64,000 nucleotides of DNA. It comes from Pterois miles. Taxonomy: Eukaryota > Chordata > Actinopteri > Perciformes > Scorpaenidae. The translations under genes were made by a program, and so were the position numbers. The stretch lies in NCBI GenBank assembly GCA_947000775.1, contig CAMQGK010000154.1, positions 62,001-126,000 on the forward strand, given 5' to 3'. The notes beneath the pieces are model-generated. The model made no database searches, was not told where the DNA came from, and was given only the letters and a program-made list of their open reading frames with translations. Shown in pieces: positions 54,583-64,000 of the stretch (the stretch's first letter is position 1; every line of letters starts with the position of its first letter).

Positions 54583-54833
54583 ATCCAGGTAACTAGAGAC
54601 CTAGAGCATTCAGAGGATGGATGGCTTTCCTAGCTACTACTACTACTAATATTACTACTACTACTGCTACTACTACATCCTGGTAACTAGAGACCTAGAG
54701 CATTCAGAGGATGGTGTCTTTCCTAGCTACTCTGACTACTACTAATACTACTACTACTACAACTACTACTACATCCTGGTAACTACAGACCTAGAGCATT
54801 CAGAGGATGGATGGCTTTCCTAGCTACTCTGAC

Positions 54834-54869
<36 letters not shown>

Positions 54870-54994
54870 ATCCTGGTAACTAGAGACCTACTACTACTAC
54901 TACTACTACTACTAGTACTACTAGCTACACTGACTATCAGGGGGTTTCTAAGACCTTTACACAACACTAGTGATCAACATCCAATGACAGAAAA
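54296..54994 (-). mobile_element. TAG composite copy 5: (CTA)n/linker array, minus
   Basis: Preceded by AGGTACCAACCATGTCATGC, TAACATGCTATAAAGGAGGC (MITE 3' sequence). Then about seven (CTA)n blocks with CATCCTGGTAACTAGAGACC, TAGAGCATTCAGAGGATGGA and GGCTTTCCTAGCTACTCTGA linkers. Ends in GCTACACTGACTATCAGGGG, AAGACCTTTACACAACACTA, GTGATCAACATCCAATGACA, the composite's core. Confidence 0.85.
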
Positions 54995-55918
54995 AATGCA
55001 ATTACCTCTAAATGATTTAATAATTAAATTCTACTAGGTAATAAACAGCTGGTAGTTTCTTTAATACATTACCAGGAAAGTCATTTGAATGAATTGCTGG
55101 GCATCATTACAAACGCTTTAATCCCAGGTTGCTGTTTACTGGTGGGTAGATGATAATTAGCATATAACTTCTCTGAAATTTCATCCAAATAACTGTATTC
55201 TGGTTCCCAATAAGTCGTTGATAATTAGCTGGTGATGCACCACTTCAATTGAATGTAATTAGGCCTCCATTGTTTTCCATGGACGTCGTGTAGAGAGGCT
55301 CAGTTCTGATATTCACCAGGAGCTCTACGTAGGTGACAGGTGATGATGTGCAGAATCAGAAATCCAAAGACAACCTGCGGATTAACAGCTCACTGCCTTA
55401 CCAGACAGCTGATTACCTGCTCTGTGACATGGCAGAAATAATTCTGAGGTCATTTTTGATCAATTTTGAGCTGAATATAGGGGTAATTTCAAATGCTTTA
55501 CTTGTGAATTACCTACTTACCATGAAATTTGCAGACCTGTAAAATAAAATGTTACCAGAACATCATATCTGAAAATCAGTTTCTGTCATCCTTTATTCAC
55601 ATCTACTTTTCTCAGCCAAGAGGATTTTCTCTCTTTTATTTCAGGTGTTTAAAAGTTTAATCACCACTTTAATCAGCGCTTTAATCGCCCCCGATAGACG
55701 TCCCGAAATAGAGGAAAATGATCCCGACCTGCTGTATGCTGGCGCGAGGCTTCTTTATTACATCTAATCTGGGAGCTCTCAGAGATGAGCGTTTTCTGGT
55801 CAAAGTTAATTTAACTCCCGCCAGGTCAGAGCTCATTATCTATTAACTGTCGTTTTACGAGGCGCTGACTTTCAGCCAAAAGTAGCACAAAACATCTTTC
55901 TCTACAGTAGGAGGCAGC
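54995..55918. other. Unique stretch; possible conserved element at 55560-55880
   Basis: 54995-55330 contains several TAATTAG-type words (GATGATAATTAGCATATAAC, TGATAATTAGCTGGTGATGC), possibly an internal duplication. 55560-55880 is non-repetitive with AGTTTAATCACCACTTTAAT, GGTCAAAGTTAATTTAACTC and GCTCATTATCTATTAACTG. Enhancer-like in style only. Confidence 0.3.
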
Positions 55919-56017
55919 GGTGGAAGAATTACTACTCGACTTTACTCAAGTAGAAGTACCAATACAACCACAGAATCACCAAAACGTCCTGCATTCAAAG
56001 TTTTACTTGAGTTAACC
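55919..56017 (+). repeat. Dispersed fish repeat (AAGTAGAAGTACCAATAC type)
   Basis: CAGCGGTGGAAGAATTACTA, TTTACTCAAGTAGAAGTACC, AATACAACCACAGAATCACC and GTCCTGCATTCAAAGTTTTA are the start of a repeat I recognise as very common in teleosts. About 100 bases, truncated by the TAG composite. Confidence 0.7.
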
Positions 56018-56738
56018 CTCTGAGACCCACAATAGACCCGTTTTAGTCTATTTTAGAGGGGTCCAGGGGGTCTTTAGGGGGTCCAGGGGTTCTTTAGGGG
56101 GTCAAGGGGGTCTTTAGGGGGGTCCAGGGGTCTTTAGGGGGTCCAGGGGTTCTTTAGGGGGGTCCAGGGGTTCTTTAGGGGGGTCCAGGGGTCTTTAGGG
56201 GGAGACAGCAGGTCAACAGTAGATGTCTCATATTAGTGGTGAACATCATCTGAAGCTGGAACCTGGAGATTAATCTGAGATGCAGCTCAGAGCTGAGTCA
56301 TTGATTCATTCATTCATTTATTAAAATTAACTGTAAAAGTGTTTCTAACAGTATGATATCAGTATCTGATGTCCATCCTCAGGCTCTATCATGTCTCATC
56401 AGTTGTCGCAGCAGTTTTTGTGTTGATACCATTTGTTCCACAGATTTGGTGCTAAATTTATTTTTTTTTACCACTGATCAATAATGATCAATAATCCTCA
56501 AAAATTCCACATTAAGATACAAAGACCTGGAGGAACACCATAGAAGAAGACCTGCTTTTCACATTTGGAGATTTCAGTGTTTTTCATTGATTGGATGTTG
56601 ATCACTAGTGTTGTGTAAAGATCTCAGAAACCCCCTGATAGTCAGAGTAGCTTGTAGTACTAGTAGTAGTAGTAGTAGTCAGAGTAGCTAGGAAAGACAT
56701 CCATCCTCTGAATACTCTAGGTCTCTAGTTACCAGGAT

Positions 56739-56774
<36 letters not shown>

Positions 56775-56841
56775 GTCAGAGTAGCTAGGAAAGACATCCA
56801 TCCTCTGAATACTCTAGGTCTCTAGTTACCAGGATGTAGAT

Positions 56842-56876
<35 letters not shown>

Positions 56877-56983
56877 CAGTGTAGCTAGGAAAGACACCAT
56901 CCTCTGAATACTCTAGGTCTCTAGTTACCAGGATGTAGATGTAGTAATAGTAGTAGTAGAGTAGTAGGAGAGGGAAACTTTGA

Positions 56984-57015
<32 letters not shown>

Positions 57016-57415
57016 TCCTAGAGGTCACCACAGGTCATTTTATACAGTGATCAATGAAATGGCTCCTATGGGGACTAACATCATCACACATGGATCCAGT
57101 TGGACTCATTGATCCACCAGAGTCTCAGCTTTACACTGAGACCCAGTTTATGGGGTTCAGGACTGTTTAGGGACCCAGTATGCAGAAATACTCAGATACA
57201 CCATTTAGAGGAGGAGACAATACCACAGTTATACTGACTGGGACTATCAGAAAGTGGGCATGTCTGTAAAGGGGAGACTGGTGGGGACCCAGAGAACCCA
57301 TTTACATCCACACATCTGGAGGTCAGAGGTCAACGGACCCCTTTGAAGATGGACGTGACAGTGTTTCCTCACTAAGATTTAGCCCAGGTTTAGAGGGTTA
57401 TTTAACCTCCTTTAT
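56018..57415 (+). mobile_element. TAG composite repeat, copy 2
   Basis: Blocks as in copy 1: CCCTCTGAGACCCACAATAG, a GGGGTCCAGGGGTTCTTTAG array (56040-56205), GTAGATGTCTCATA, CATTTGTTCCACAGATTTGG, ACACCATAGAAGAAGACCTG, GATCACTAGTGTTGTGTAAA, (TAG)n with linkers (56655-57015), CACCACAGGTCATTTTATAC, GGGGTTCAGGACTGTTTAGG, then the same junction CTGACTGGGACTATCAGAAA into the MITE 3' half. It lies between the two inverted arms. Confidence 0.8.
56040..56205. repeat. ~22-24 bp GGGGTCCAGGGGTTCTTTAG minisatellite
   Basis: About seven copies with variable G-run length. Copy 1 has only one or two units at the same place, so this expanded locally. Confidence 0.95.
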
Positions 57416-57666
57416 GACAAGCTCTTAGAGTGGACTTTTATTGTGACAGTCTAAGGCCTACCTGTGTAATAATCCTGCTGTCTAATCAGCTTCTTGATCT
57501 GCCACCTGAGAGGTGGATGGATTATCTCGGCGAAGGAGAAGAGCTCACTAACACAGATTCAGACAAATTTGTGATTAATATCTGAGAGAAACAGGCCTTT
57601 AGAGGACGCAGAAAAAGTCGTAGATGTTTGACTTCAGCACATAAAAAATGGGAGCAAAAACAAAAG
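57416..57666. other. Non-coding gap before the right inverted arm
   Basis: Unique-looking sequence. The right arm begins sharply at 57667. Confidence 0.4.
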
Positions 57667-58160
57667 TGTTTATATTTGTGTTCAGTGTCGATACAGACAT
57701 TTATATATTTATCCACTCCCATGTTGATAAGAGGATTAAATACTTCATCTTACAATTAACTACTAGAATAATGTGATTAATCATGATTAAATATTTGAAT
57801 TGATTGACAGCCCGAAGCAGAACAACATGGAAAGTTGTCTCAAAGTTGTATTTCTTTATATTTAGCTTCAGTCTAGTTTTTATTAATGCAGATTTTTGTT
57901 CATAGTTTGCATTGAGGACAGTAAACGCTGCTCCTTTAACACATGTTCTCAGGTATCTTACAGAAGTTATTCCTCCTTTTTTCATTTGTTTTCCCACAAA
58001 AGTCCAGCAACACGTGTCAATTTCTGCTGGTTACATGCACACAGTCCTTTCAAAATAAACTCTCGCTTTCACAGGAAACAACTTCCTTAGGTTTATGCAA
58101 GAAAGCTATATGGTCAGGTTTAGGAAACGATTGTGGTTTTGGTTAAAATAAAGGGAAGTG
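57667..58160 (+). repeat. Right inverted arm, ~99% identical to 52466-52959
   Basis: Exact reverse complement partner of the left arm with no indel and, as far as I compared, one substitution. Contains the MITE end (ATTGATTGACAGCCCGAAG), TTTCTTTATATTTAGCTTCA, and TTTAGG-family sequence ending GGTTAAAATAAAGGGAAGTG. At 58161 the left copy continues with further TTTAGG-family sequence while the right one changes to unrelated sequence. Confidence 0.95.
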
Positions 58161-59269
58161 ATGTTAGTTAAGGGTTAGGGTCAGGTTCTCTAGTTGTCTA
58201 ATAGTTCATAAAATGCATGAAAGAAATAAGCGATATTAAAACAAATATATCTGGAGATCCAGATATGCACCTTCAGAGCGTTATCTAACCTCCTTCACTG
58301 CCAGCTAGTCGGACCTACTGACCTGTAACAGAACTGAACTGAACCTGTTAAAGCCCAGTTGGGATCATCTCAGATGTTAAAGAACAGAAATACAACCAGC
58401 AAAATGTACTCAGATTAGAGTAAAAAGCCTCTTTCACTGTTATATTATTCTATCACTGGATTATTATTACTGAGCAGTTAATATGTGAGCAGCCTTTTAA
58501 TGTTGCAGCTATTTGAATTATTTGCTATTGAGTAATATTTGAAGTTTAGTTTATACTACTACATTATATCTTATACGATGATCATATGTTTTGGATAGCG
58601 AAAATATCTGCAAAGTATAAACCAGAAGAGTTATGAAATAAATTCCTGGAGTCCAGTGTATTATATTTGCCTCTGAAACACTCAGTAGTGGAGTGGAAAT
58701 GAAGACAATCAGGTAAAGAAAAAACCTTTGTTGTTTGTAAAAGTCCTATCTTGATCGGAGACATTAAATAAATAAAAAAAGAACAAAAATTCAAAATGTG
58801 CATAAAAAGAAATGTCACTGATATCTGAGGAAAAAAGTGGATGAAGTGTTTAGTTTGTATGAAAAGGGAGGAACTCACAGTGTGCTCCTGGAGCGAAAAT
58901 CAATCATCAATCATCAAATCATCAATCATCCAGACAAGATAAATGAAGATTCCTGCTCAGTAAATTTACCTCAGCTGTCTGATTTCCTGCTGACATTCAG
59001 CGCCAGATGTTTATCAGGACATTTTCAGACCATCAACCTGGCAGAGATGTTTCTGTGGATCTGACGCTCTAAAACCGGTTCTTGTCCTCATTAAAAGAAC
59101 GAAACGGGAATCTGAGATTGCAGTACTTTAATGTTCTAATTGATCGTTTGCTAAGTCCCGCCCTGTGAACACAGACTAGCCAATCATAACAATCCTCTGC
59201 CAGATCCAACCAGCGAGAAACATCACGTTTCTACTCAAAGTCAACGGCATAAAAAAACACTCATTTGTT
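58161..59269. other. Non-coding stretch, nothing recognised
   Basis: AT-rich. A 98-codon minus frame at 58582-58878 and a plus frame at 58837 have no recognisable domain. A short MITE-like piece (AGAGCGTTATCTAACCTCCT) is at about 58276. Confidence 0.4.
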
Positions 59270-59344
59270 CTGTTGCTGGTTCAGTTTTAAAGCTAGACTG
59301 AAGATCCTGGTCTCATCTGAAACTACTTAATATTTATAATTTTA

Positions 59345-59377
<33 letters not shown>

Positions 59378-59398
59378 TACATCCTGGTCTCATCTGAA

Positions 59399-59436
<38 letters not shown>

Positions 59437-59457
59437 TACATCCTGGTCTCATCTGAA

Positions 59458-59492
<35 letters not shown>

Positions 59493-59513
59493 TACATCCT
59501 GGTCTCATCTGAA

Positions 59514-59545
<32 letters not shown>

Positions 59546-59566
59546 TACATCCTGGTCTCATCTGAA

Positions 59567-59598
<32 letters not shown>

Positions 59599-59616
59599 AT
59601 CCTGGTCTCATCTGAA

Positions 59617-59648
<32 letters not shown>

Positions 59649-59669
59649 TACATCCTGGTCTCATCTGAA

Positions 59670-59704
<35 letters not shown>

Positions 59705-59772
59705 ATCCTGGTCTCATCTGAAACTACTACTACTACTACTACTACTTCTACTACATCCTGGTCTCATCTGAA

Positions 59773-59804
<32 letters not shown>

Positions 59805-59825
59805 TACATCCTGGTCTCATCTGAA

Positions 59826-59860
<35 letters not shown>

Positions 59861-59878
59861 ATCCTGGTCTCATCTGAA

Positions 59879-59910
<32 letters not shown>

Positions 59911-59931
59911 TACATCCTGGTCTCATCTGAA

Positions 59932-59963
<32 letters not shown>

Positions 59964-59981
59964 ATCCTGGTCTCATCTGAA

Positions 59982-60013
<32 letters not shown>

Positions 60014-60072
60014 ATCCTGGTCTCATCTGAAACTACAGAACCTGATGGATCCATCAGTACCAACCTGGTCAG

Positions 60073-60113
<41 letters not shown>

Positions 60114-60222
60114 ATCCTGGTCTCATCTGAAACTACTACTACTACTACTACTACATCCTGGTCTCATCTGAAACTACTACTACTACTACTACTACTTCTA
60201 CTACATCCTGGTCTCATCTGAA

Positions 60223-60254
<32 letters not shown>

Positions 60255-60313
60255 ATCCTGGTCTCATCTGAAACTACTACTACTACTACTACTACATCCT
60301 GGTCTCATCTGAA

Positions 60314-60348
<35 letters not shown>

Positions 60349-60413
60349 ATCCTGGTCTCATCTGAAACTACTACTACTACTACTACTACTACTACATCCT
60401 GGTCTCATCTGAA

Positions 60414-60448
<35 letters not shown>

Positions 60449-60466
60449 ATCCTGGTCTCATCTGAA

Positions 60467-60504
<38 letters not shown>

Positions 60505-60522
60505 ATCCTGGTCTCATCTGAA

Positions 60523-60554
<32 letters not shown>

Positions 60555-60630
60555 TACATCCTGGTCTCATCTGAAACTACTACTACTACTACTACTACTT
60601 CTACTACATCCTGGTCTCATCTGAAAATCA

Positions 60631-60666
<36 letters not shown>

Positions 60667-60687
60667 TACATCCTGGTCTCATCTGAA

Positions 60688-60719
<32 letters not shown>

Positions 60720-60749
60720 ATCTCCTCCTGGTCTCATCTACGAATCCTG

Positions 60750-60786
<37 letters not shown>

Positions 60787-60848
60787 ATCCTGGTCTCATC
60801 TGAAACTAGAGAACCACCTAATGGATCCATCAGTACCAACCAGGTCAG

Positions 60849-60892
<44 letters not shown>

Positions 60893-60910
60893 ATCCTGGT
60901 CTCATCTGAA

Positions 60911-60945
<35 letters not shown>

Positions 60946-60966
60946 TACATCCTGGTCTCATCTGAA

Positions 60967-60998
<32 letters not shown>

Positions 60999-61116
60999 TA
61001 CATCCTGGTCTCATCTGAAACTACTACTACTACTACTACTACTTCTACTACATCCTGGTCTCATCTGAAACTACTACTACTACTACTACTTCTACTACAT
61101 CCTGGTCTCATCTGAA

Positions 61117-61175
<59 letters not shown>

Positions 61176-61196
61176 TACATCCTGGTCTCATCTGAA

Positions 61197-61231
<35 letters not shown>

Positions 61232-61252
61232 TACATCCTGGTCTCATCTGAA

Positions 61253-61287
<35 letters not shown>

Positions 61288-61308
61288 TACATCCTGGTCT
61301 CATCTGAA

Positions 61309-61346
<38 letters not shown>

Positions 61347-61364
61347 ATCCTGGTCTCATCTGAA

Positions 61365-61402
<38 letters not shown>

Positions 61403-61461
61403 ATCCTGGTCTCATCTGAAACTAGAGAACCTGATGGATCCATCAGTACCAACCAGGTCAG

Positions 61462-61499
<38 letters not shown>

Positions 61500-61558
61500 A
61501 TCCTGGTCTCATCTGAAACTAGAGAACCTGATGGATCCATCGGTACCAACCAGGTCAG

Positions 61559-61596
<38 letters not shown>

Positions 61597-61904
61597 ATCC
61601 TGGTCTCATCTGAAACTAGAGAACCTGATGGATCCATCAGTACCAACCAGGTCAATACTACTACTACAATACTACTACTACTACTACTACTACTACATCC
61701 TGGTCTCATAGTAAACTAGAGAACCTGATGGATCCATCAGTACCAACCAGGTCACTACTACTACTACTACTACTACTACTACATCCTGGTGGGCGGGCCG
61801 GTTCTCTCTCTACTCTACTCTGGTCTCATAGTAAACTAGAGAACCTGAGGGATCCATCAGTACCAACCAGGTCAGACTACTACTACTACTACTACTACGA
61901 CTAC
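59270..61904 (+). repeat. 2.6-kb (CTA)n plus linker array, about 40 units, MITE-derived
   Basis: Unit: (CTA)n, often CTTCTACTACATCCTGGTCT, then CATCTGAAA, mostly 45-65 bases; about 40 copies. Some units are longer, adding CTAGAGAACCTGATGGATCC and ATCAGTACCAACCAGGTCAG. The left edge CAGTTTTAAAGCTAGACTGA plus AGATCCTGGTCTCATCTGAA and the long-unit text match the minus strand of the MITE at 40060-40140. So the array looks like an amplified MITE segment seeded with CTA triplets. Confidence 0.95.
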
Positions 61905-61914
61905 TTTTATTTAT

Positions 61915-62160
61915 TTTAAGATTTCTTTATATTTAGCTTCAGTCTAGTTTTTCTTAAGGCGTATTTTTTGGTCATAGTTTTCATTGAGTTTGTATTTTAC
62001 AGAAGTTATTCTTCCTTTTCTCCCCCCGTTCGTTTTCCTATGAAAGCGTGTCAGTTTCTGCTCATTACATGTGCATTGTCTTTTCAAAATAAACTTTTGT
62101 CTTCACAGAAAACAACTTCTTTAGATTTAAGCAAGAAAACTACTTGGTTTGGTTCACTGA
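61915..62160 (+). repeat. Diverged third copy of the inverted-arm sequence
   Basis: TTTCTTTATATTTAGCTTCA, GTCTAGTTTTTCTTAAGGCG, TTACAGAAGTTATTCTTCCT, GTGTCAGTTTCTGCTCATTA, CTTTTCAAAATAAACTTTTG and ACAACTTCTTTAGATTTAAG align with 57855-58110 in the same orientation, at visibly lower identity than the two arms share. Confidence 0.75.
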
Positions 62161-62371
62161 ATAATAATAATAAACATATACATACATTTGCATAAAGCAG
62201 CATATTTGTCCACTAACATGTTGATCAGACGATTAAATACCTGATAAATCTCCCTTTAAGGTTCATTTAGAACTGATAAAAAAATATGCAATTAATTCCT
62301 GATTAATCACAAGTAAGTATGAGTAATTATGTGATTAATCGTGATTAAATATTTAATTGACTGACAGCCCT
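62161..62371 (-). mobile_element. GCTGTCA MITE end, minus
   Basis: AAAGCAGCATATTTGTCCAC, TAACATGTTGATCAGACGAT, AAATCTCCCTTTAAGGTTCA, CTGATTAATCACAAGT and the terminus ATTGACTGACAGCCCTTG. Confidence 0.8.
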
Positions 62372-64000
62372 TGTAAATAGTGATCAGCATATTTTCAGAA
62401 ATCTGATCGAGATAAACCTAATTAATTGATGAGAAGGACATTCTATTGACAATCAGTGATCAATGCTACTGAATGATTTTGCATTAAATATTATAATCAA
62501 ACTCGCATCATATCACAGGTGACAAACACTGACGCAGATACTTTATTTTCTTCATTTCAGACAAACAGGAATTAAATCCTGAATCCTCCAACATGGCGTC
62601 ACATTTCTCATAACATCAGGCGACCTCTTGACAGGCGTCATCAACGCAGTGGGAGAAATAAATATATAAATCTGCACTGTTCCCACCGCCCTCATGTGTT
62701 AATATCCCAACATGGCTAATGGGATGTTTTACTCTGATTCATGGCTTATAATGAGGAGGAGATCCTGGCAATAAATGGAGGCATAATTAAGTAATGGGAC
62801 ATGATTAGCAAGTAATGCACTGTCAGTGTCATCTTGCTGCCCTCCATCACAGCCGGGGCATCATCAGGCAGATTAAGAAGATCTCTAAAATAAAAAGGAA
62901 AGGAAAACCAGCCTCTCTCCAGGCTCACAGTAAGTAGATTTAAATGGACCGGAGGAGTCACATTTATATCTAATACCAACACAAATATGGGATTTATTAT
63001 CCACAAATTATAAGATTTTAGAGTTTGGTTTTCTCTGACAAGCCTCTGTAGGCCTGCTGTAGGAGCAACCTCCAGGTCTGAGAAGTGAAGCATCCAACCA
63101 CGCCATCCTCGAAACATGCCGGCCTGTCCTTTAAGCAGATGAAACGGATCACGACGGTGGTCTGGGCCCACGTCTTGTGAAGGAACAATGATCTCTTTCA
63201 ACAGTAATTAGTTCTCTGGCATTTAACAGACAGATATCAGGGAAAAAGACTGTTTCCATCTGCCGCCACCTGCCCTCCTGCCAGCCCTCCTGGGGAGAAA
63301 CCTTTCCCAAAGCTTCCCGCTCCTCACACATCAAAACAGTGTTTATCCGCCTCATGTGCCGGGCCGCCGCAAATAATGACTTCAAATTGCATGTGCTGAG
63401 CATCAAATGTGGTGCATGCCCAACATGGCTGTGCAGTAGTACTCCTCCATCTACTCATTAGCCTGCCAATTACAGTGGGAGGCCTAATTTCACACAGACA
63501 TTTAATGATGTTCCCCCATTAAAAGAGACACAGCTGAAAGCCTCCTCAAGCTTTTAACATTGGGGAGTTTAGGAAGACGGTTACATCAAATACAGATAAT
63601 ATCTAAATCTGGGAAGTTGCATCAGGTTGAAAGGAGCTGGTTATTTCCTGCTGTCCAGTCCACCGAGACCAGACGCAGGTTGATCAAAAGTTTCAATCAG
63701 CAACTTGCTAAAAAAAAAATCTTCAAAACTGAGAGAAATGTAATTTATTATTAAAGAAATACATCATACACCAGCAACTCGGTAAAAAAAATCTAACCTT
63801 TTAATAAAGGAAAAAAATGATTCAAATTTAAGGAGGAATAAAAATTCCAGTATGTAATGTATGTAGTGTATATAACATAGAAACATATAACAGAATTAAA
63901 TAGATCAGATCCATTGTCACCATTATCTGATCCATATCTGAGCCGGTATCATATCAGTTCAACCCTTAACATGAGCCACAACTAGTACATGACTGAACAA
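62372..64000. other. Unique stretch with possible conserved elements
   Basis: No convincing gene. 62710-62990 is non-repetitive with CATGGCTTATAATGAGGAGG, GGAGGCATAATTAAGTAATG, GACATGATTAGCAAGTAATG and CATCATCAGGCAGATTAAGA. 63310-63545 has CATGTGCCGGGCCGCCGC, AGCCTGCCAATTACAGTGGG and GACATTTAATGATGTTCCCC. A 151-codon minus frame at 62746-63201 crosses the first part; it has no recognised domain and is probably chance. These are the best candidates in the window for deeply conserved non-coding DNA. Confidence 0.35.

Noticed and set aside
59344..61904. CRISPR-like alternation of repeats and spacers
   Set aside because: Spacer parts are triplet runs or repeats themselves, the genome is eukaryotic, and there are no cas genes.
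62746..63201. 151-codon minus-strand frame
   Set aside because: Low-complexity-free but without a recognisable domain. It overlaps a region better explained as possible conserved non-coding DNA.

Overview
The window is teleost fish nuclear DNA, probably a percomorph. The reasons are one vertebrate neuronal gene without introns in its coding part, eukaryotic splice and polyadenylation signals, fish-type tRNA-derived SINEs, hAT-like DNA transposon remnants and very abundant micro- and minisatellites. There is no operon structure, and outside one gene no coding frame of note.

The only confident protein-coding gene is at 11075-13189 (+). It encodes a 704-residue leucine-rich-repeat neuronal protein (LRRNT, LRRs, LRRCT, Ig, FN3, one membrane span), best matched to LRRN3 (lrrn3). 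A strong splice acceptor at 10692-10716 and four short upstream ORFs precede it. An ATTAAA with a GT-rich element follows it, so the last exon is probably about 10717-13690. In other vertebrates LRRN3 lies inside a large intron of IMMP2L; I saw no immp2l exon, but the long gene-free flanks fit an intron or gene desert.

The other ~60 kb is mostly dispersed and tandem repeats. Four families recur and are named here for reference. (1) GCTGTCA MITE: AT-rich, ends in GGGCTGTCA / TGACAGCCC. (2) TTTAGG family: element with internal TTAGGTTTAGGAAAAGAT-type subrepeats. (3) TAG composite: a ~1.3-1.6 kb unit with an internal (TAG/CTA)n minisatellite, fused to the 3' half of the GCTGTCA MITE. (4) A 0.5 kb repeat present at 24.4 and 43.2 kb. 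At least three tRNA-like retroposon types, hAT-like remnants and several nested insertions add to this.

Layout: 0-10.6 kb, repeats, including a 650-bp TA/TG tract at 8.55-9.2 kb; 10.7-13.7 kb, lrrn3; 13.7-15 kb, hAT-like element; 17.5-23.6 kb, TTTAGG minisatellite and two TAG composites; 24-29 kb, SINEs and dispersed repeats; 30.3-30.9 kb, 20-bp minisatellite; 31-40 kb, MITEs, hAT remnants and nested SINEs; 41.5-46 kb, three large tandem arrays; 46.1-46.6 kb, hAT transposase remnant; 49-53 kb, MITE, TTTAGG copy and palindromic 22-bp array; 52.5-58.2 kb, two almost identical inverted 494-bp arms flanking a CTA array and a TAG composite; 59.3-61.9 kb, a 2.6 kb array apparently grown from a MITE segment; 62.4-64 kb, unique sequence. 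Several unique AT-core stretches (7.7, 15.3, 21.3, 25.4, 33.9, 39.4, 48.7, 51.7, 55.7, 62.8 kb) look like possible conserved non-coding elements, but that cannot be shown from one sequence.
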